Position numbers and translations under genes: made by a program. The notes beneath the pieces are model-generated. The model did not search any database. It was not told the DNA's origin and was given only the letters and a program-made list of their open reading frames with translations. From Legionella longbeachae (lineage in GTDB: Bacteria > Pseudomonadota > Gammaproteobacteria > Legionellales > Legionellaceae), in the NCBI GenBank assembly GCA_016191305.1, contig JACPOX010000022.1, forward strand, positions 1 to 12,897: DNA of 12,897 nt, in the 5' to 3' direction. Positions 1-7,174 of this stretch are shown in pieces; positions within the stretch are counted from its first letter, which is position 1, and each line of letters opens with the position of its first letter.

Positions 1-315
1 CAAGTTTTAGCTAAGCCTGGTACAATTAAGCCTCATACAAAATTTGAAGCAGAAGTATATGTATTATCTAAAGAAGAAGGTGGAAGACATACACCATTTT
101 TCAATGGATACAGACCCCAGTTTTATTTCAGAACAACAGACGTAACAGGAACCTGTGACCTGCCATCTGGAATAGAAATGGTAATGCCTGGCGATAATGT
201 GCAATTAGTAATTAATTTGCATGCACCTATTGCGATGGATGAAGGTCTACGTTTTGCAATTAGGGAAGGTGGCCGTACAGTTGGTGCCGGCGTTGTCGCT
301 AAAATTATCGAGTAA
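1..315 (+). CDS. tuf: Elongation factor Tu, C-terminal part (5' end outside window)
   Basis: The open frame runs in from the left edge and ends at TAA 313-315, giving the last 104 residues of EF-Tu. EF-Tu is the GTPase that brings aminoacyl-tRNA to the ribosomal A site in the cytoplasm. The visible part is mostly domain III, a beta-barrel that contacts tRNA and EF-Ts. Recognisable family motifs include [44 protein letters not shown] and the near-terminal [18 protein letters not shown]. The GTP-binding domain is not in the window. The stop lies 5 nt before rpsJ, so this tuf copy is the one at the end of the str block (normally rpsL-rpsG-fusA-tuf). The identity is not in doubt. Whether a second tuf copy exists cannot be seen here. 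Confidence 0.97.
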   Translation, partial: QVLAKPGTIKPHTKFEAEVYVLSKEEGGRHTPFFNGYRPQFYFRTTDVTGTCDLPSGIEMVMPGDNVQLVINLHAPIAMDEGLRFAIREGGRTVGAGVVAKIIE

Positions 316-320
316 TTACA

Positions 321-638
321 ATGAGTAACAATCAAAATATTAGAATTAGATTAAAATCATTTGATCATCGGTTGATTGACTTATCAACTCGAGAAATTGT
401 GGAGACAGCAAAACGTACTGGTGCGCAGATTCGTGGCCCAATACCTTTGCCAATTCGCAAAGAAAAATTTACGGTATTGACTTCACCGCATGTTAATAAA
501 GATGCGCGAGATCAATATGAATTACGTACTCATAAACGCCTGGTCGTTATCGTTCATCCAACTGAAAAAACAGTAGATGCTTTGATGAAACTAGATTTGG
601 CTGCTGGGGTTGATGTTCAGATAAGCCTTGATGAATAA
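321..638 (+). CDS. rpsJ: 30S ribosomal protein S10 (NusE)
   Basis: The product is 105 residues, against 103 in E. coli. S10 sits in the head of the 30S subunit and doubles as NusE, which with NusB takes part in transcription antitermination of rRNA operons and links NusG to the ribosome. Diagnostic stretches are [12 protein letters not shown] near the N-terminus, [13 protein letters not shown] at about 32-44, the loop sequence [20 protein letters not shown] at about 54-73, and the end DVQISLDE. It starts at ATG 321, only 5 nt after the tuf stop, so no room is left for the long S10 leader known from E. coli. It is the first gene of the S10 block and is followed by 32 nt before rplC. Confidence 0.98.
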   Translation: MSNNQNIRIRLKSFDHRLIDLSTREIVETAKRTGAQIRGPIPLPIRKEKFTVLTSPHVNKDARDQYELRTHKRLVVIVHPTEKTVDALMKLDLAAGVDVQISLDE

Positions 639-670
639 GTTAGGGTGAAGGATATTAAAGAGGTGTTACA

Positions 671-1321
671 ATGATGATCGGTTTATTAGGCCGTAAAATC
701 GGTATGACGCGGGTCTTCATGGCAGATGGAATTTCGGTTCCAGTATCTGTCGTTGAAGTGCACCCTAATAGAGTTTCACAAGTTAAAACTAAAGAAACTG
801 ATGGATACTCCGCTGTTCAATTAACAGGTGGTGTAAAGAAGGCTGGTAAGGTAAACAAACCTTTAACTGGTCACTTTGCGAAAGCTGAAATTGATGCAGG
901 AGACATGTTAACAGAGTTTTTGATTGATTCTGAAGATGCATTTAAAGCAGGCCAAGTACTATCAGTTGCCGATGTTTTCACTGCTGGACAGTATGTAGAT
1001 GTTGCCGGTACCACGAAAGGAAAAGGTTTTGCAGGTACTGTTAAAAGACATAATTTTAGAACACAAGATGCTACTCATGGTAACTCTAGATCGCATCGAG
1101 TACCTGGCTCCATTGGTCAGAACCAAACTCCAGGTCGCGTGTTTAAAGGTAAAAAAATGGCGGGGCATATGGGTAATGTACGTTGCACTGTTCATAGTCT
1201 CGAATTAGTGCGCGTTGATGCTGAAAGAAATTTACTTCTTATAAAAGGTGCTATACCTGGTGCACCTGGCTCAAGAGTTGAAATTAAGCCAGCGGTTAAA
1301 AAGCAAGCACGAGGTGAGTGA
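671..1321 (+). CDS. rplC: 50S ribosomal protein L3
   Basis: The product is 216 residues, slightly longer than the E. coli protein (209) because of a longer C-terminus. L3 binds 23S rRNA early in 50S assembly, and its central extension reaches towards the peptidyl-transferase centre. The conserved start [11 protein letters not shown] and the extension with [20 protein letters not shown] and [15 protein letters not shown] are present. The glutamine in GQNQTPG is the family's methylation site for PrmB. Two ATGs are adjacent (671 and 674). The Shine-Dalgarno AAAGAGGTG at 657-665 serves either, with GAGG 7 nt from the first and 10 nt from the second. Homologues usually start M-I-G, so 674 is a fair alternative. 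The stop TGA shares one base with the rplD start. Confidence 0.97.
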   Translation: MMIGLLGRKIGMTRVFMADGISVPVSVVEVHPNRVSQVKTKETDGYSAVQLTGGVKKAGKVNKPLTGHFAKAEIDAGDMLTEFLIDSEDAFKAGQVLSVADVFTAGQYVDVAGTTKGKGFAGTVKRHNFRTQDATHGNSRSHRVPGSIGQNQTPGRVFKGKKMAGHMGNVRCTVHSLELVRVDAERNLLLIKGAIPGAPGSRVEIKPAVKKQARGE

Positions 1322-1926
1322 TGGAAATTACTACTATAGATACAAATTCAAAGTTAATATTAAACCAAGAAGTTTTTGCATATAACTATAATGAAGGTTT
1401 AATTCATCAGAGTATAGTTACTTATATGAATAATGCGCGCAGTGGTAATAGTGCGCAAAAAACTCGAGCTGAGGTTAGAGGCGGTGGTAGAAAGCCTTGG
1501 AACCAAAAAGGAACTGGACGTGCTCGTGCTGGTACTATAAGAAGCCCAATTTGGAGAAGTGGTGGAGTAACCTTCGCATCTAAAAAGAGAGATTATTCAC
1601 AAAAAATTAATAAAAAAATGTACAAACGTGCATTACGTAGTATAATCTCCGAACTTTGCCGCACTGGCAACTTAATTGTTGTTAGTAATTTTCAATGTGA
1701 AACAAAGAAAACTAAAGATTTTGCGAGCAAAATGAACCAATTGGATATTAAAAATGCACTGATTATCATGAGTGATGTTGGTGAAAATGAATATTTTGGT
1801 TCAAGAAACTTAATTGATTATGACGTCTGCGATGTTACAACTATAGATCCAGTTTCTCTACTTAAATTTGAAAAGGTTGTTGTTACAGAAGATGCAATTA
1901 AAAAAATTGAGGAACAGTTACAATGA
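1321..1926 (+). CDS. rplD: 50S ribosomal protein L4
   Basis: The product is 201 residues, the same length as in E. coli. L4 binds 23S rRNA domain I, and its long loop lines the peptide exit tunnel with L22. In enterobacteria L4 also represses its own operon. The loop is visible at about 45-75 with [31 protein letters not shown] and [10 protein letters not shown]-terminal landmarks are TTIDPVSLL and [11 protein letters not shown] chose ATG 1321, which forms TGATG with the rplC stop and has GAGG at 1311-1314, 6 nt upstream. The in-frame GTG at 1318 would add one residue but overlaps the Shine-Dalgarno and is less likely. The last codons overlap rplW by ATGA, indicating translational coupling on both sides. 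No S10-type leader through which L4 could act is visible upstream. Confidence 0.97.
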   Translation: MEITTIDTNSKLILNQEVFAYNYNEGLIHQSIVTYMNNARSGNSAQKTRAEVRGGGRKPWNQKGTGRARAGTIRSPIWRSGGVTFASKKRDYSQKINKKMYKRALRSIISELCRTGNLIVVSNFQCETKKTKDFASKMNQLDIKNALIIMSDVGENEYFGSRNLIDYDVCDVTTIDPVSLLKFEKVVVTEDAIKKIEEQLQ

Positions 1927-2219
1927 ATGCTGAAAGATTGTTGATGGTTCTACGTGAACCACATACTTCTGAAAAAGCTACTGTACTAGCTGAAAGGCTT
2001 AAACAGTTCACTTTCAAAGTATTGAAAACTGCAACTAAAACTGAAATAAAAATGGCGGTAGAGAATATATTTAACGTAAAAGTTAAAAATGTGTCTGTCA
2101 TCAATGTGAAGGGAAAAACAAAACGCTTTAAACAAACAAGTGGTAAAAGAAGTGATTGGAAAAAAGCATTTGTAACTCTTCATGCTGATCAAGATATTGA
2201 CTTTACAGCTACCGAATAA
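1923..2219 (+). CDS. rplW: 50S ribosomal protein L23
   Basis: The product is 98 residues (100 in E. coli). L23 sits at the exit of the peptide tunnel and is the docking site for trigger factor and signal recognition particle. Family features are the N-terminal [10 protein letters not shown], the [20 protein letters not shown] segment at about 36-55, and the basic loop [22 protein letters not shown] region at about 64-85. The start ATG 1923 lies inside the end of rplD (ATGA overlap), with GAGGAA at 1909-1914 as ribosome binding site, so it is likely coupled to L4 translation. rplB follows after 11 nt. Intact by length and motif. Confidence 0.97.
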   Translation: MNAERLLMVLREPHTSEKATVLAERLKQFTFKVLKTATKTEIKMAVENIFNVKVKNVSVINVKGKTKRFKQTSGKRSDWKKAFVTLHADQDIDFTATE

Positions 2220-2230
2220 GGCAGATTAAG

Positions 2231-3058
2231 ATGGCACTATTAAAATCTAAACCTACATCGCCTGGAAAACGTGGCGAACTACGTGTGGTTCATGACTATA
2301 TTCATAAAGGAAAACCACATGCTCCTTTAGTTGAAAAGCTGAAGAAAACTGGTGGTCGTAATAACCAAGGTAGAATTACTGTAAGACACATAGGTGGCGG
2401 CCAACGTAATCAATATCGCATTATTGATTTTAAACGAAACAAAGATGGTATTGAAGCTCGTGTAGAACGTATTGAATACGATCCAAATAGAACAGCTCTT
2501 ATTGCTTTGATTGTTTATAAAGACGGTGAAAGAAGGTATATTATAGCTCCAGCAAATTTGAAAGCTAATGACACAGTCGTGAGTGGTGCTGATTCACCTA
2601 TAAGCGTAGGGAATTGTCTGCCTCTTAAAAATATACCAGTAGGTACTACGATTCACTGCGTAGAAATGAAACCAGGAAAAGGTGCTCAGATACTAAGAAG
2701 CGCTGGTGCAAGTGGTCAGATCGTTGCAAAAGAGGGAATATATGCCACATTAAGACTACGCTCAGGTGAAATGCGTAAAATACATGTCTTATGTCGTGCA
2801 GTCATTGGTGAAGTTAGTAATAGTGAACATAGCTTACGTTCATTAGGTAAAGCAGGGGCAAAACGTTGGAGAGGTATTCGTCCAACTGTACGTGGTGTTG
2901 CTATGAACCCTGTTGATCACCCGCACGGTGGTGGTGAAGGTCGTACTTCTGGTGGACGTCATCCAGTTTCACCCTGGGGAGTACCAACTAAAGGTTATAA
3001 GACCCGAAGTAATAAGCGTACTGATAGTTTTATTGTCAGAAGACGTAAAAAGAAATAA
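2231..3058 (+). CDS. rplB: 50S ribosomal protein L2
   Basis: The product is 275 residues (273 in E. coli). L2 is a primary 23S rRNA-binding protein needed for subunit association and for peptidyl-transferase activity. An N-terminal OB-like fold (about 60-125, with [11 protein letters not shown] and [10 protein letters not shown]) is followed by an SH3-like domain (about 130-200, with [10 protein letters not shown] and [10 protein letters not shown]). The C-terminal tail that enters the peptidyl-transferase region holds [14 protein letters not shown], including the histidine studied as functionally important in E. coli (His229). It ends in a basic [13 protein letters not shown]. All landmarks are present and in order. 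rpsS begins 18 nt downstream. Confidence 0.98.
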   Translation: MALLKSKPTSPGKRGELRVVHDYIHKGKPHAPLVEKLKKTGGRNNQGRITVRHIGGGQRNQYRIIDFKRNKDGIEARVERIEYDPNRTALIALIVYKDGERRYIIAPANLKANDTVVSGADSPISVGNCLPLKNIPVGTTIHCVEMKPGKGAQILRSAGASGQIVAKEGIYATLRLRSGEMRKIHVLCRAVIGEVSNSEHSLRSLGKAGAKRWRGIRPTVRGVAMNPVDHPHGGGEGRTSGGRHPVSPWGVPTKGYKTRSNKRTDSFIVRRRKKK

Positions 3059-3076
3059 TTATTGAGAGGATATCAA

Positions 3077-3355
3077 GTGGCTCGTTCTATAAGAAAAGGT
3101 CCTTTTGTTGACCATCATTTGATTAGCAAAGTTGTGGCTGCAATCGAATCTAAATCGAAAAAACCAATTAAAACTTGGTCTAGACGCTCAACAATCGTTC
3201 CTGAAATGATTGACTTAACAATTGCTGTGCATAACGGCAAGGATCATATTCCTGTTTTTATAACAGACAATATGGTTGGTCATAAATTAGGTGAGTTTGC
3301 CATGACTCGAACTTTTAAAGGCCACTCTGGTGACAGAAAGGCTAAAGGCAAATAA
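3077..3355 (+). CDS. rpsS: 30S ribosomal protein S19
   Basis: The product is 92 residues, identical in length to E. coli S19. S19 lies in the 30S head, binds 16S rRNA with S13, and contacts the B1a bridge. The protein starts [15 protein letters not shown] and shows [24 protein letters not shown] and [18 protein letters not shown], all typical. The start is GTG 3077, preceded by AGAGGAT at 3065-3071. A longer reading from a TTG at 3062 would add five residues that are not part of the family and would swallow the ribosome binding site, so I reject it. rplV starts 9 nt after the stop. Confidence 0.97.
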   Translation: MARSIRKGPFVDHHLISKVVAAIESKSKKPIKTWSRRSTIVPEMIDLTIAVHNGKDHIPVFITDNMVGHKLGEFAMTRTFKGHSGDRKAKGK

Positions 3356-3364
3356 GAGGATATG

Positions 3365-3700
3365 ATGGAAGTTACAGCTAAGTTAAAAGGTGCTCCCTTA
3401 TCCGCTCAGAAGGGCAGATTGGTGGCAGATATGATACGAAATATGAATGTATCAGGTGCACTTGATGTCCTCAAGTTTACACCGAAAAAAGGTGCTCAAT
3501 TAATGCTTAAATTATTAGAATCAGCAATTGCAAATGCTGAAAACAATAATGGAGCAGATATTGATGATCTGAAAGTTGGTATGGTATGCGTTGATGAAGC
3601 AATCACTTTGAAACGTATTAGTCCCAGAGCTAAAGGACGTGCAAATAGAATTTGTAAACGTACCTGCCATATTACGATTAAAGTGTCTGACGAGGAATAG
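3365..3700 (+). CDS. rplV: 50S ribosomal protein L22
   Basis: The product is 111 residues (110 in E. coli). L22 binds 23S rRNA, and its long beta-hairpin lines the exit tunnel opposite L4; changes in that hairpin give macrolide resistance in many bacteria. Visible signatures are [17 protein letters not shown] at about 14-30, [17 protein letters not shown] at about 51-67, and the hairpin tip [20 protein letters not shown] near 80-99. Two in-frame ATGs occur, at 3362 and 3365. GAGGA at 3356-3360 is only 2 nt from the first, but 5 nt from the second measured from GAGG, and homologues begin M-E, so 3365 is preferred. rpsC starts 2 nt after the stop. Confidence 0.96.
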   Translation: MEVTAKLKGAPLSAQKGRLVADMIRNMNVSGALDVLKFTPKKGAQLMLKLLESAIANAENNNGADIDDLKVGMVCVDEAITLKRISPRAKGRANRICKRTCHITIKVSDEE

Positions 3701-3702
3701 CA

Positions 3703-4359
3703 ATGGGACAAAAAGTTAACCCAATAGGCATACGCCTTGGAATTATAAAAGAATGGAACTCCAAGTGGTTTGCAGGTAAAAAATATGCTGAGTTTTTAAT
3801 TCAGGATATTAAATTACGTACTGAGTTGAAGAAGAAACTTATGGCTGCTGCTGTGAGTAAAATTCTTATCGAACGCCCTGCTAATAATGCAGTAGTTACG
3901 ATACTTACTGCAAGACCAGGTGTTATTATCGGTAAAAAAGGTGGCGGAATAGAGTCTTTGCGTTCTGAAATTTCTAAGAAGCTTGGTGTTCCTGTACATC
4001 TTAATATTGAAGAAATTAAAAAACCTGAACTTGATTCTACCCTTGTTGCAGAAGGTATTGCACAGCAGTTAGAACAACGAGTTATGTTTAGACGTGCTAT
4101 GAAGCGTGCTGTTACTTCTGCGCTAAAAGCAGGTGCTAAAGGAATTAAAATTTGTGTTAGTGGAAGATTAGGTGGCGCTGAAATTGCTCGAAGTGAATGG
4201 TATAGAGAAGGTCGTGTACCGTTACATACGTTTAGAGCTGATATAGATTATGGCACTGCAGAGTCTAAAACTACTTACGGTATTATTGGTGTCAAAGTCT
4301 GGATCTTTAAAGGTGAAGTTACCCCTCAAAAGAAAAGATCTACTGACATTGACCAGTGA
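3703..4359 (+). CDS. rpsC: 30S ribosomal protein S3
   Basis: The product is 218 residues. E. coli S3 has 233; the difference is the missing basic C-terminal tail, which varies among gammaproteobacteria. S3 is part of the mRNA entry tunnel in the 30S head and contributes to the ribosomal helicase with S4 and S5. The N-terminal [14 protein letters not shown] leads into a KH domain with the GxxG-type loop IGKKG at 76-80. The C-terminal domain contains [10 protein letters not shown] (Arg130, Arg131 and Lys134 match the E. coli helicase residues), [20 protein letters not shown] and [13 protein letters not shown] 3703 is 2 nt after the rplV stop, so coupling is likely. Intact. Confidence 0.97.
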   Translation: MGQKVNPIGIRLGIIKEWNSKWFAGKKYAEFLIQDIKLRTELKKKLMAAAVSKILIERPANNAVVTILTARPGVIIGKKGGGIESLRSEISKKLGVPVHLNIEEIKKPELDSTLVAEGIAQQLEQRVMFRRAMKRAVTSALKAGAKGIKICVSGRLGGAEIARSEWYREGRVPLHTFRADIDYGTAESKTTYGIIGVKVWIFKGEVTPQKKRSTDIDQ

Positions 4360-4373
4360 GTGAGGATTAAATC

Positions 4374-4760
4374 ATGTTACAACCAAAACGTACAAAATAC
4401 CGAAAACAGATGAAAGGCCGTAACAGAGGTTTAGCGTTACGTGGCAGTAATATCAGTTTTGGTGAATTTGGATTAAAAGCTCTTGAACGTGGTCGTTTAA
4501 CAGCTAGACAGATTGAAGCAGCTCGACGTGCAATGACACGGCATATTAAACGTGGTGGGAAAATTTGGATTAGAGTATTTCCAGATAAACCTATTACACA
4601 AAAACCTTTAGAAGTTAGACAAGGTAAAGGTAAAGGTAGCGTTGGCAAGGTTTTATTTGAAATGGAAGGTGTAACCAGAGAGCTTGCTATGGAAGCGTTT
4701 GATCTGGCTAAAGCAAAACTTCCTTTTAAAGTTATCTTTGCTGAAAGAGAGGTAATGTAA
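4374..4760 (+). CDS. rplP: 50S ribosomal protein L16, with an internal 9-residue deletion
   Basis: The product is 128 residues, where the family is usually 136-138. L16 organises the A-site and the 5S rRNA region of the 50S subunit. The N-terminus [19 protein letters not shown], the segment [19 protein letters not shown] and [20 protein letters not shown] are normal, and Arg82 corresponds to the arginine hydroxylated by RoxA/YcfD in E. coli. After GKGKGSV (Val90, codon 4641-4643) the protein jumps straight to [10 protein letters not shown]. In E. coli nine residues, EYWVALIQP, stand between these two motifs, and that segment is strongly conserved. The frame is kept (27 nt missing). The C-terminus is otherwise normal. 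TAA 4758-4760 shares its last base with the rpmC start. The gene identity is certain; whether the shortened protein works, or is a sequencing fault, is not known. Confidence 0.94.
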   Translation: MLQPKRTKYRKQMKGRNRGLALRGSNISFGEFGLKALERGRLTARQIEAARRAMTRHIKRGGKIWIRVFPDKPITQKPLEVRQGKGKGSVGKVLFEMEGVTRELAMEAFDLAKAKLPFKVIFAEREVM

Positions 4761-4954
4761 TGAAAAAGATCGATGAACTGCGCAGTTTATCAATAGAAGA
4801 ACTGCAAAATGAATTGCTTTCATTACGTAAAGAACAGTTAAATTTACGAATGAGAAAAGCAAGTGGCTCACTAGATAAAACACATCTCATCACTATGGTG
4901 CGTAAGTCAGTGGCAAGAGTTAAAACAATGTTGACTGAAAAGGCAGGAAAGTGA
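4760..4954 (+). CDS. rpmC: 50S ribosomal protein L29
   Basis: The product is 64 residues (63 in E. coli). L29 is a small two-helix protein next to L23 at the tunnel exit, where it helps form the docking surface for nascent-chain factors. The sequence is helical and charged, with the family pattern [20 protein letters not shown], then [11 protein letters not shown], then [17 protein letters not shown]. Its ATG overlaps the rplP stop by one base (TAATG at 4758-4762), with AGAGAGG just upstream, so translation should be coupled. rpsQ starts after 1 nt. Intact. Confidence 0.97.
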   Translation: MKKIDELRSLSIEELQNELLSLRKEQLNLRMRKASGSLDKTHLITMVRKSVARVKTMLTEKAGK

Positions 4955-4955
4955 C

Positions 4956-5207
4956 ATGTCTAATAGTGAATCAAATGCCAGAACAATGGTTGGAAAAGTA
5001 GTTAGCGACAAAATGGATAAGACCATAGTAGTGATGATTGAGCGTTCAGTCAAACATCCAAAATATGGAAAAATATTGAAACGTAGAACCAAACTTCATG
5101 CTCATGATGAAAATCAGATTTGTAAAATTGGTAATATTGTTAAAATCCGTGAGTCTAGACCACTCTCTAAAACAAAAAGCTGGGTATTAGTCGAAGTAAT
5201 TTCTTAA
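4956..5207 (+). CDS. rpsQ: 30S ribosomal protein S17
   Basis: The product is 83 residues (84 in E. coli). S17 is a primary 16S rRNA-binding protein with an OB fold, important for early 30S body assembly. Landmarks are the beta-strand segment [19 protein letters not shown] at about 11-29, [20 protein letters not shown], and the conserved [17 protein letters not shown] near the C-terminus. It begins 1 nt after rpmC and is the last gene of the S10 block. Its TAA (5205-5207) overlaps the left arm of a perfect palindrome (5206-5222). An 88-nt gap with a promoter candidate follows. Confidence 0.97.
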   Translation: MSNSESNARTMVGKVVSDKMDKTIVVMIERSVKHPKYGKILKRRTKLHAHDENQICKIGNIVKIRESRPLSKTKSWVLVEVIS

Positions 5208-5222
5208 TCAACACTGTTGATT
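5206..5222. repeat. 17-nt perfect palindrome between rpsQ and rplN
   Basis: AATCAACA at 5206-5213 and TGTTGATT at 5215-5222 are exact reverse complements around a single C. It overlaps the rpsQ stop and lies just upstream of the spc promoter candidate, at roughly -55 to -39 from the expected start. As RNA it would make a weak, mostly A-U stem, and the bases after it (TACTTTT) are not a clean U-run, so a strong terminator is unlikely. An operator for a dimeric DNA-binding protein fits the symmetry better, but this is inference. Confidence 0.55.
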
Positions 5223-5225
5223 TAC

Positions 5226-5254
5226 TTTTAAAACCCTAAAAGGCCTGATATAAT
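5226..5254 (+). promoter_or_regulatory. Candidate spc promoter with extended -10
   Basis: A consensus -10 TATAAT lies at 5249-5254, preceded by TG one base upstream (TGATATAAT, 5246-5254), an extended -10. With a 17-bp spacer the -35 would be TTTTAA at 5226-5231, a poor match, as is common with extended -10 promoters. Transcription would start near 5261, giving about a 35-nt leader before rplN. The place matches the known spc promoter in E. coli, between rpsQ and rplN. Not tested. Confidence 0.65.
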
Positions 5255-5295
5255 CAGCAACCTTTTTCTGGTCGAAATCAGAGCTGGAGAAAAAA

Positions 5296-5661
5296 ATGAT
5301 CCAAATGCAAACAGTGCTCGAAGTCGCTGATAATAGTGGAGCACGTAAAGTTATGTGTATTAAGGTACTTGGTGGTTCACATCGACGATATGCTCGAGTG
5401 GGTGATGTAATTAAAGTAAGCATCAAAGATGCGATACCAAGAAGTAAAGTAAAAAAAGGTGCTGTAATGAAAGCTGTGGTTGTACGTACAGCTCAAGGCG
5501 TTCGTAGAGACGATGGTTCCTTAATACGTTTTGATGGTAATGCAGCAGTACTTTTAAATAACCAGAACGAGCCAATAGGTACTCGTATATTTGGCCCCGT
5601 TACTCGCGAGCTACGAGAGAGATTTATGAAAATAATATCTCTGGCTGCTGAAGTTTTGTGA
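5296..5661 (+). CDS. rplN: 50S ribosomal protein L14
   Basis: The product is 121 residues (123 in E. coli). L14 binds 23S rRNA at the subunit interface, contributes to bridges with 16S rRNA, and is the target of the silencing factor RsfS. It begins [20 protein letters not shown] and shows [46 protein letters not shown] and [14 protein letters not shown]. The ATG is preceded by GGAG at 5286-5289. It is the first gene of the spc block, after the only sizeable gap so far, which carries a promoter candidate. rplX follows after 13 nt. Intact; the two-residue shortfall against E. coli comes from single-residue gaps near NNQNEP and LRERFM. Confidence 0.98.
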   Translation: MIQMQTVLEVADNSGARKVMCIKVLGGSHRRYARVGDVIKVSIKDAIPRSKVKKGAVMKAVVVRTAQGVRRDDGSLIRFDGNAAVLLNNQNEPIGTRIFGPVTRELRERFMKIISLAAEVL

Positions 5662-5674
5662 GAAGGATTTAGAT

Positions 5675-6004
5675 ATGAATCGTATTCAAAGTGGCGATGA
5701 AGTAATTATAATTGCCGGTAAAAGTAAAGGCCATAGAGGCAAGGTTCTACGTGTTACTAAACGTGGTGTGGTTGTTGAAGGTGGCAACTTAATTAAAAAA
5801 CATGTTAAGCCAAACCCACAAAAACCTGAACACAAGGGTGGTATAGTTACTCTTGAAGCACCTCTACACGTTTCTAACGTTGCGCACTATAATCCCAATA
5901 GCAAAAAAGCAGATAAAATTGGGTATAAATTTATAGAAGATAATGGTGTGAGTAAAAAAGTCAGATATTTTAAATCTGATAATGAAATTATTGACCGTGT
6001 TTAA
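5675..6004 (+). CDS. rplX: 50S ribosomal protein L24
   Basis: The product is 109 residues (104 in E. coli). L24 is one of the two proteins that start 50S assembly, binding the 5' end of 23S rRNA and later sitting near the tunnel exit. A KOW motif is clear at about 6-25 ([19 protein letters not shown]), followed by [31 protein letters not shown] and KKVRYFKS at the C-terminus. It lies 13 nt after rplN and 13 nt before rplE. In E. coli, S8 represses the spc operon by binding mRNA around the rplX/rplE junction. I cannot recognise that structure here by eye. Intact. Confidence 0.97.
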   Translation: MNRIQSGDEVIIIAGKSKGHRGKVLRVTKRGVVVEGGNLIKKHVKPNPQKPEHKGGIVTLEAPLHVSNVAHYNPNSKKADKIGYKFIEDNGVSKKVRYFKSDNEIIDRV

Positions 6005-6017
6005 TTAGGTGATTGAA

Positions 6018-6427
6018 ATGGCAAGACTTAATGAATTTTATAAAAAAGATATCGTCCCTATGATGATGAAACGGTTACTAAAGCAAAGAAATCTATTGCT
6101 GGGTTTAAAATTAGGGAAGGATGGCCAATTGGCTGTAAAGTAACATTGAGACGTCAACGTATGTATGAGTTTTTGGATAGGTTGATCTCAGTAACCTTAC
6201 CTAGAGTAAGGGATTTTCGAGGATTAAATCCAAAATCTTTTGATGGTACTGGTAATTACAGTATGGGATTACATGAACAAATCGTGTTTCCTGAAATTGA
6301 TTATGATAAAACAGATGGCATACGTGGTTTAGATATTTGTATAACTACAAGTGCAAAAACAAATGAAGAAGCTAAAGCTTTATTAGAAGCCTTTAACCTT
6401 CCATTGAAAGATAGAGATAAAAAATAA
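6018..6427 (+). pseudogene. rplE: 50S ribosomal protein L5, broken by an internal frame-shifting deletion
   Basis: L5 binds 5S rRNA in the central protuberance and contacts P-site tRNA and S13; it is normally essential and about 179-183 residues. ATG 6018 opens a normal start ([18 protein letters not shown]), but that frame ends at TAA 6141-6143 after 41 residues. The rest of L5 is in another frame: from about 6074 it reads [20 protein letters not shown] and runs through [20 protein letters not shown] and [15 protein letters not shown] to the stop at 6425-6427. The residues matching about 19-66 of E. coli L5 (with QVPRVEKITLNMGVG) are absent. Aligned to E. coli, about 142 nt are missing, with the join between 6071 and 6077. 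A TTG at 6146 could open the downstream part alone but would give only half the protein. Probable assembly fault; otherwise a true pseudogene. Confidence 0.9.
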
Positions 6428-6437
6428 GGGTGAAATT

Positions 6438-6740
6438 GTGGCAAAAAAATCAATGCTTATGAGAGAGTTAAAGCGTAGCAAGCTAGTTGAAAAATATAGA
6501 AAACGCAGAAACGAATTAAAACAATTGATTAAATCATCTACTGATTTTCAGGTGATAATGGATAGTCAGGAAAAATTAGCAAAACTACCTGTTAATTCCA
6601 GTCCTGCACGTCATAGTACACGATGCCAACAATGTGGACGCCCACATGCTGTTTATCGTAAATTTAGTCTTTGTCGAATTTGCTTAAGACAACAGCTAAT
6701 GGTTGGTAATATACCAGGCGGAAGAAAATCTAGCTGGTAA
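6438..6740 (+). CDS. rpsN: 30S ribosomal protein S14, long form with zinc-type cysteines
   Basis: The product is 100 residues (E. coli 101). S14 completes the 30S head near the A site. The N-terminal two thirds match the long proteobacterial form ([40 protein letters not shown]). The C-terminal module, however, carries four cysteines, Cys63, Cys66, Cys79 and Cys82, spaced C-x2-C-x12-C-x2-C in [20 protein letters not shown]. That is the zinc-binding pattern of the short S14 form. E. coli S14 lacks these cysteines. As far as I recall, Legionella S14 has the same combination, which supports the lineage. Start is GTG 6438, 10 nt after the broken rplE. rpsH follows after 21 nt. Confidence 0.97.
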   Translation: MAKKSMLMRELKRSKLVEKYRKRRNELKQLIKSSTDFQVIMDSQEKLAKLPVNSSPARHSTRCQQCGRPHAVYRKFSLCRICLRQQLMVGNIPGGRKSSW

Positions 6741-6761
6741 TTTTTTTATTGGAGAACGATT

Positions 6762-7157
6762 GTGAGTATGCATGATCCAGTTGCTGATATGCTGACCAGA
6801 ATTAGAAATGGTCAACAAGCAAAACATCAGCAAGTAACTTTAACTTCTTCTAAGTTAAAAGAAGAAATTGCTCGTGTTTTAAAAGAAGAAGGTTATATTG
6901 AAAACTTTTTCGTAGAAGCACTAGCTAATAATCTTAAACTAATGACGGTAAAGCTGAAATATTTTCATGGAAAGCCAGTTATCGAATTAATTAAGAGAAT
7001 AAGCAGGCCAGGACTACGAGTATATAAGTCTTCTAAAGATTTAACTTCTATTCCAGGTTTTGGTGTGGCTATATTGTCTACATCACAAGGTATAATGACC
7101 CATATATCTGCAAAGATGAAAGGCGTTGGTGGCGAAGTCATTTGTGAAGTGGCTTAA
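6762..7157 (+). CDS. rpsH: 30S ribosomal protein S8
   Basis: The product is 131 residues (130 in E. coli). S8 binds the central domain of 16S rRNA and, in E. coli, represses the spc operon by binding its mRNA. It begins MSMHDPVADMLTRIRNGQ and contains TSSKLKEEIARVLKEEGYIE, the SRPGLRVYKS segment and a C-terminal domain with GFGVAILSTSQGIMT and GVGGEVICEVA. Start is GTG 6762, with GGAGAA at 6751-6756. The ATG at 6768 would remove the conserved first two residues, so GTG is preferred. It is followed by rplF after 17 nt. Intact. Confidence 0.97.
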   Translation: MSMHDPVADMLTRIRNGQQAKHQQVTLTSSKLKEEIARVLKEEGYIENFFVEALANNLKLMTVKLKYFHGKPVIELIKRISRPGLRVYKSSKDLTSIPGFGVAILSTSQGIMTHISAKMKGVGGEVICEVA

Positions 7158-7174
7158 TACTTGCGAGGAATGAT

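Noticed and set aside
962..1195. Open frames on the opposite strand or in other frames, such as 962-1195 (-), 999-1208 (+), 1898-2104 (-) and 4367-4648 (-)
   Set aside because: All lie inside well-identified ribosomal genes, have no recognisable products and no suitable start context. They are shadows of the real genes.
3703..4359. S3 as truncated, since it is 15 residues shorter than in E. coli
   Set aside because: Only the variable basic tail is absent. All conserved domains are complete and the stop is followed by a normal ribosome binding site for rplP.
5206..5233. Rho-independent terminator at the end of the S10 block
   Set aside because: The stem is A-T rich with only two G-C pairs if a 3-nt loop is allowed, and the following bases TACTTTT are interrupted. 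The fold is too weak to call as a terminator.
6065..6085. Programmed frameshifting or a single-base sequencing slip in rplE
   Set aside because: No frame change alone can restore the protein, because about 48 residues of conserved sequence are absent. The same argument holds for rpsE at 8260.
6146..6427. A separate 93-residue gene starting at TTG 6146
   Set aside because: It is the C-terminal half of L5, and the same frame continues upstream to about 6074 with clear L5 sequence. It is a remnant of rplE, not an independent gene.
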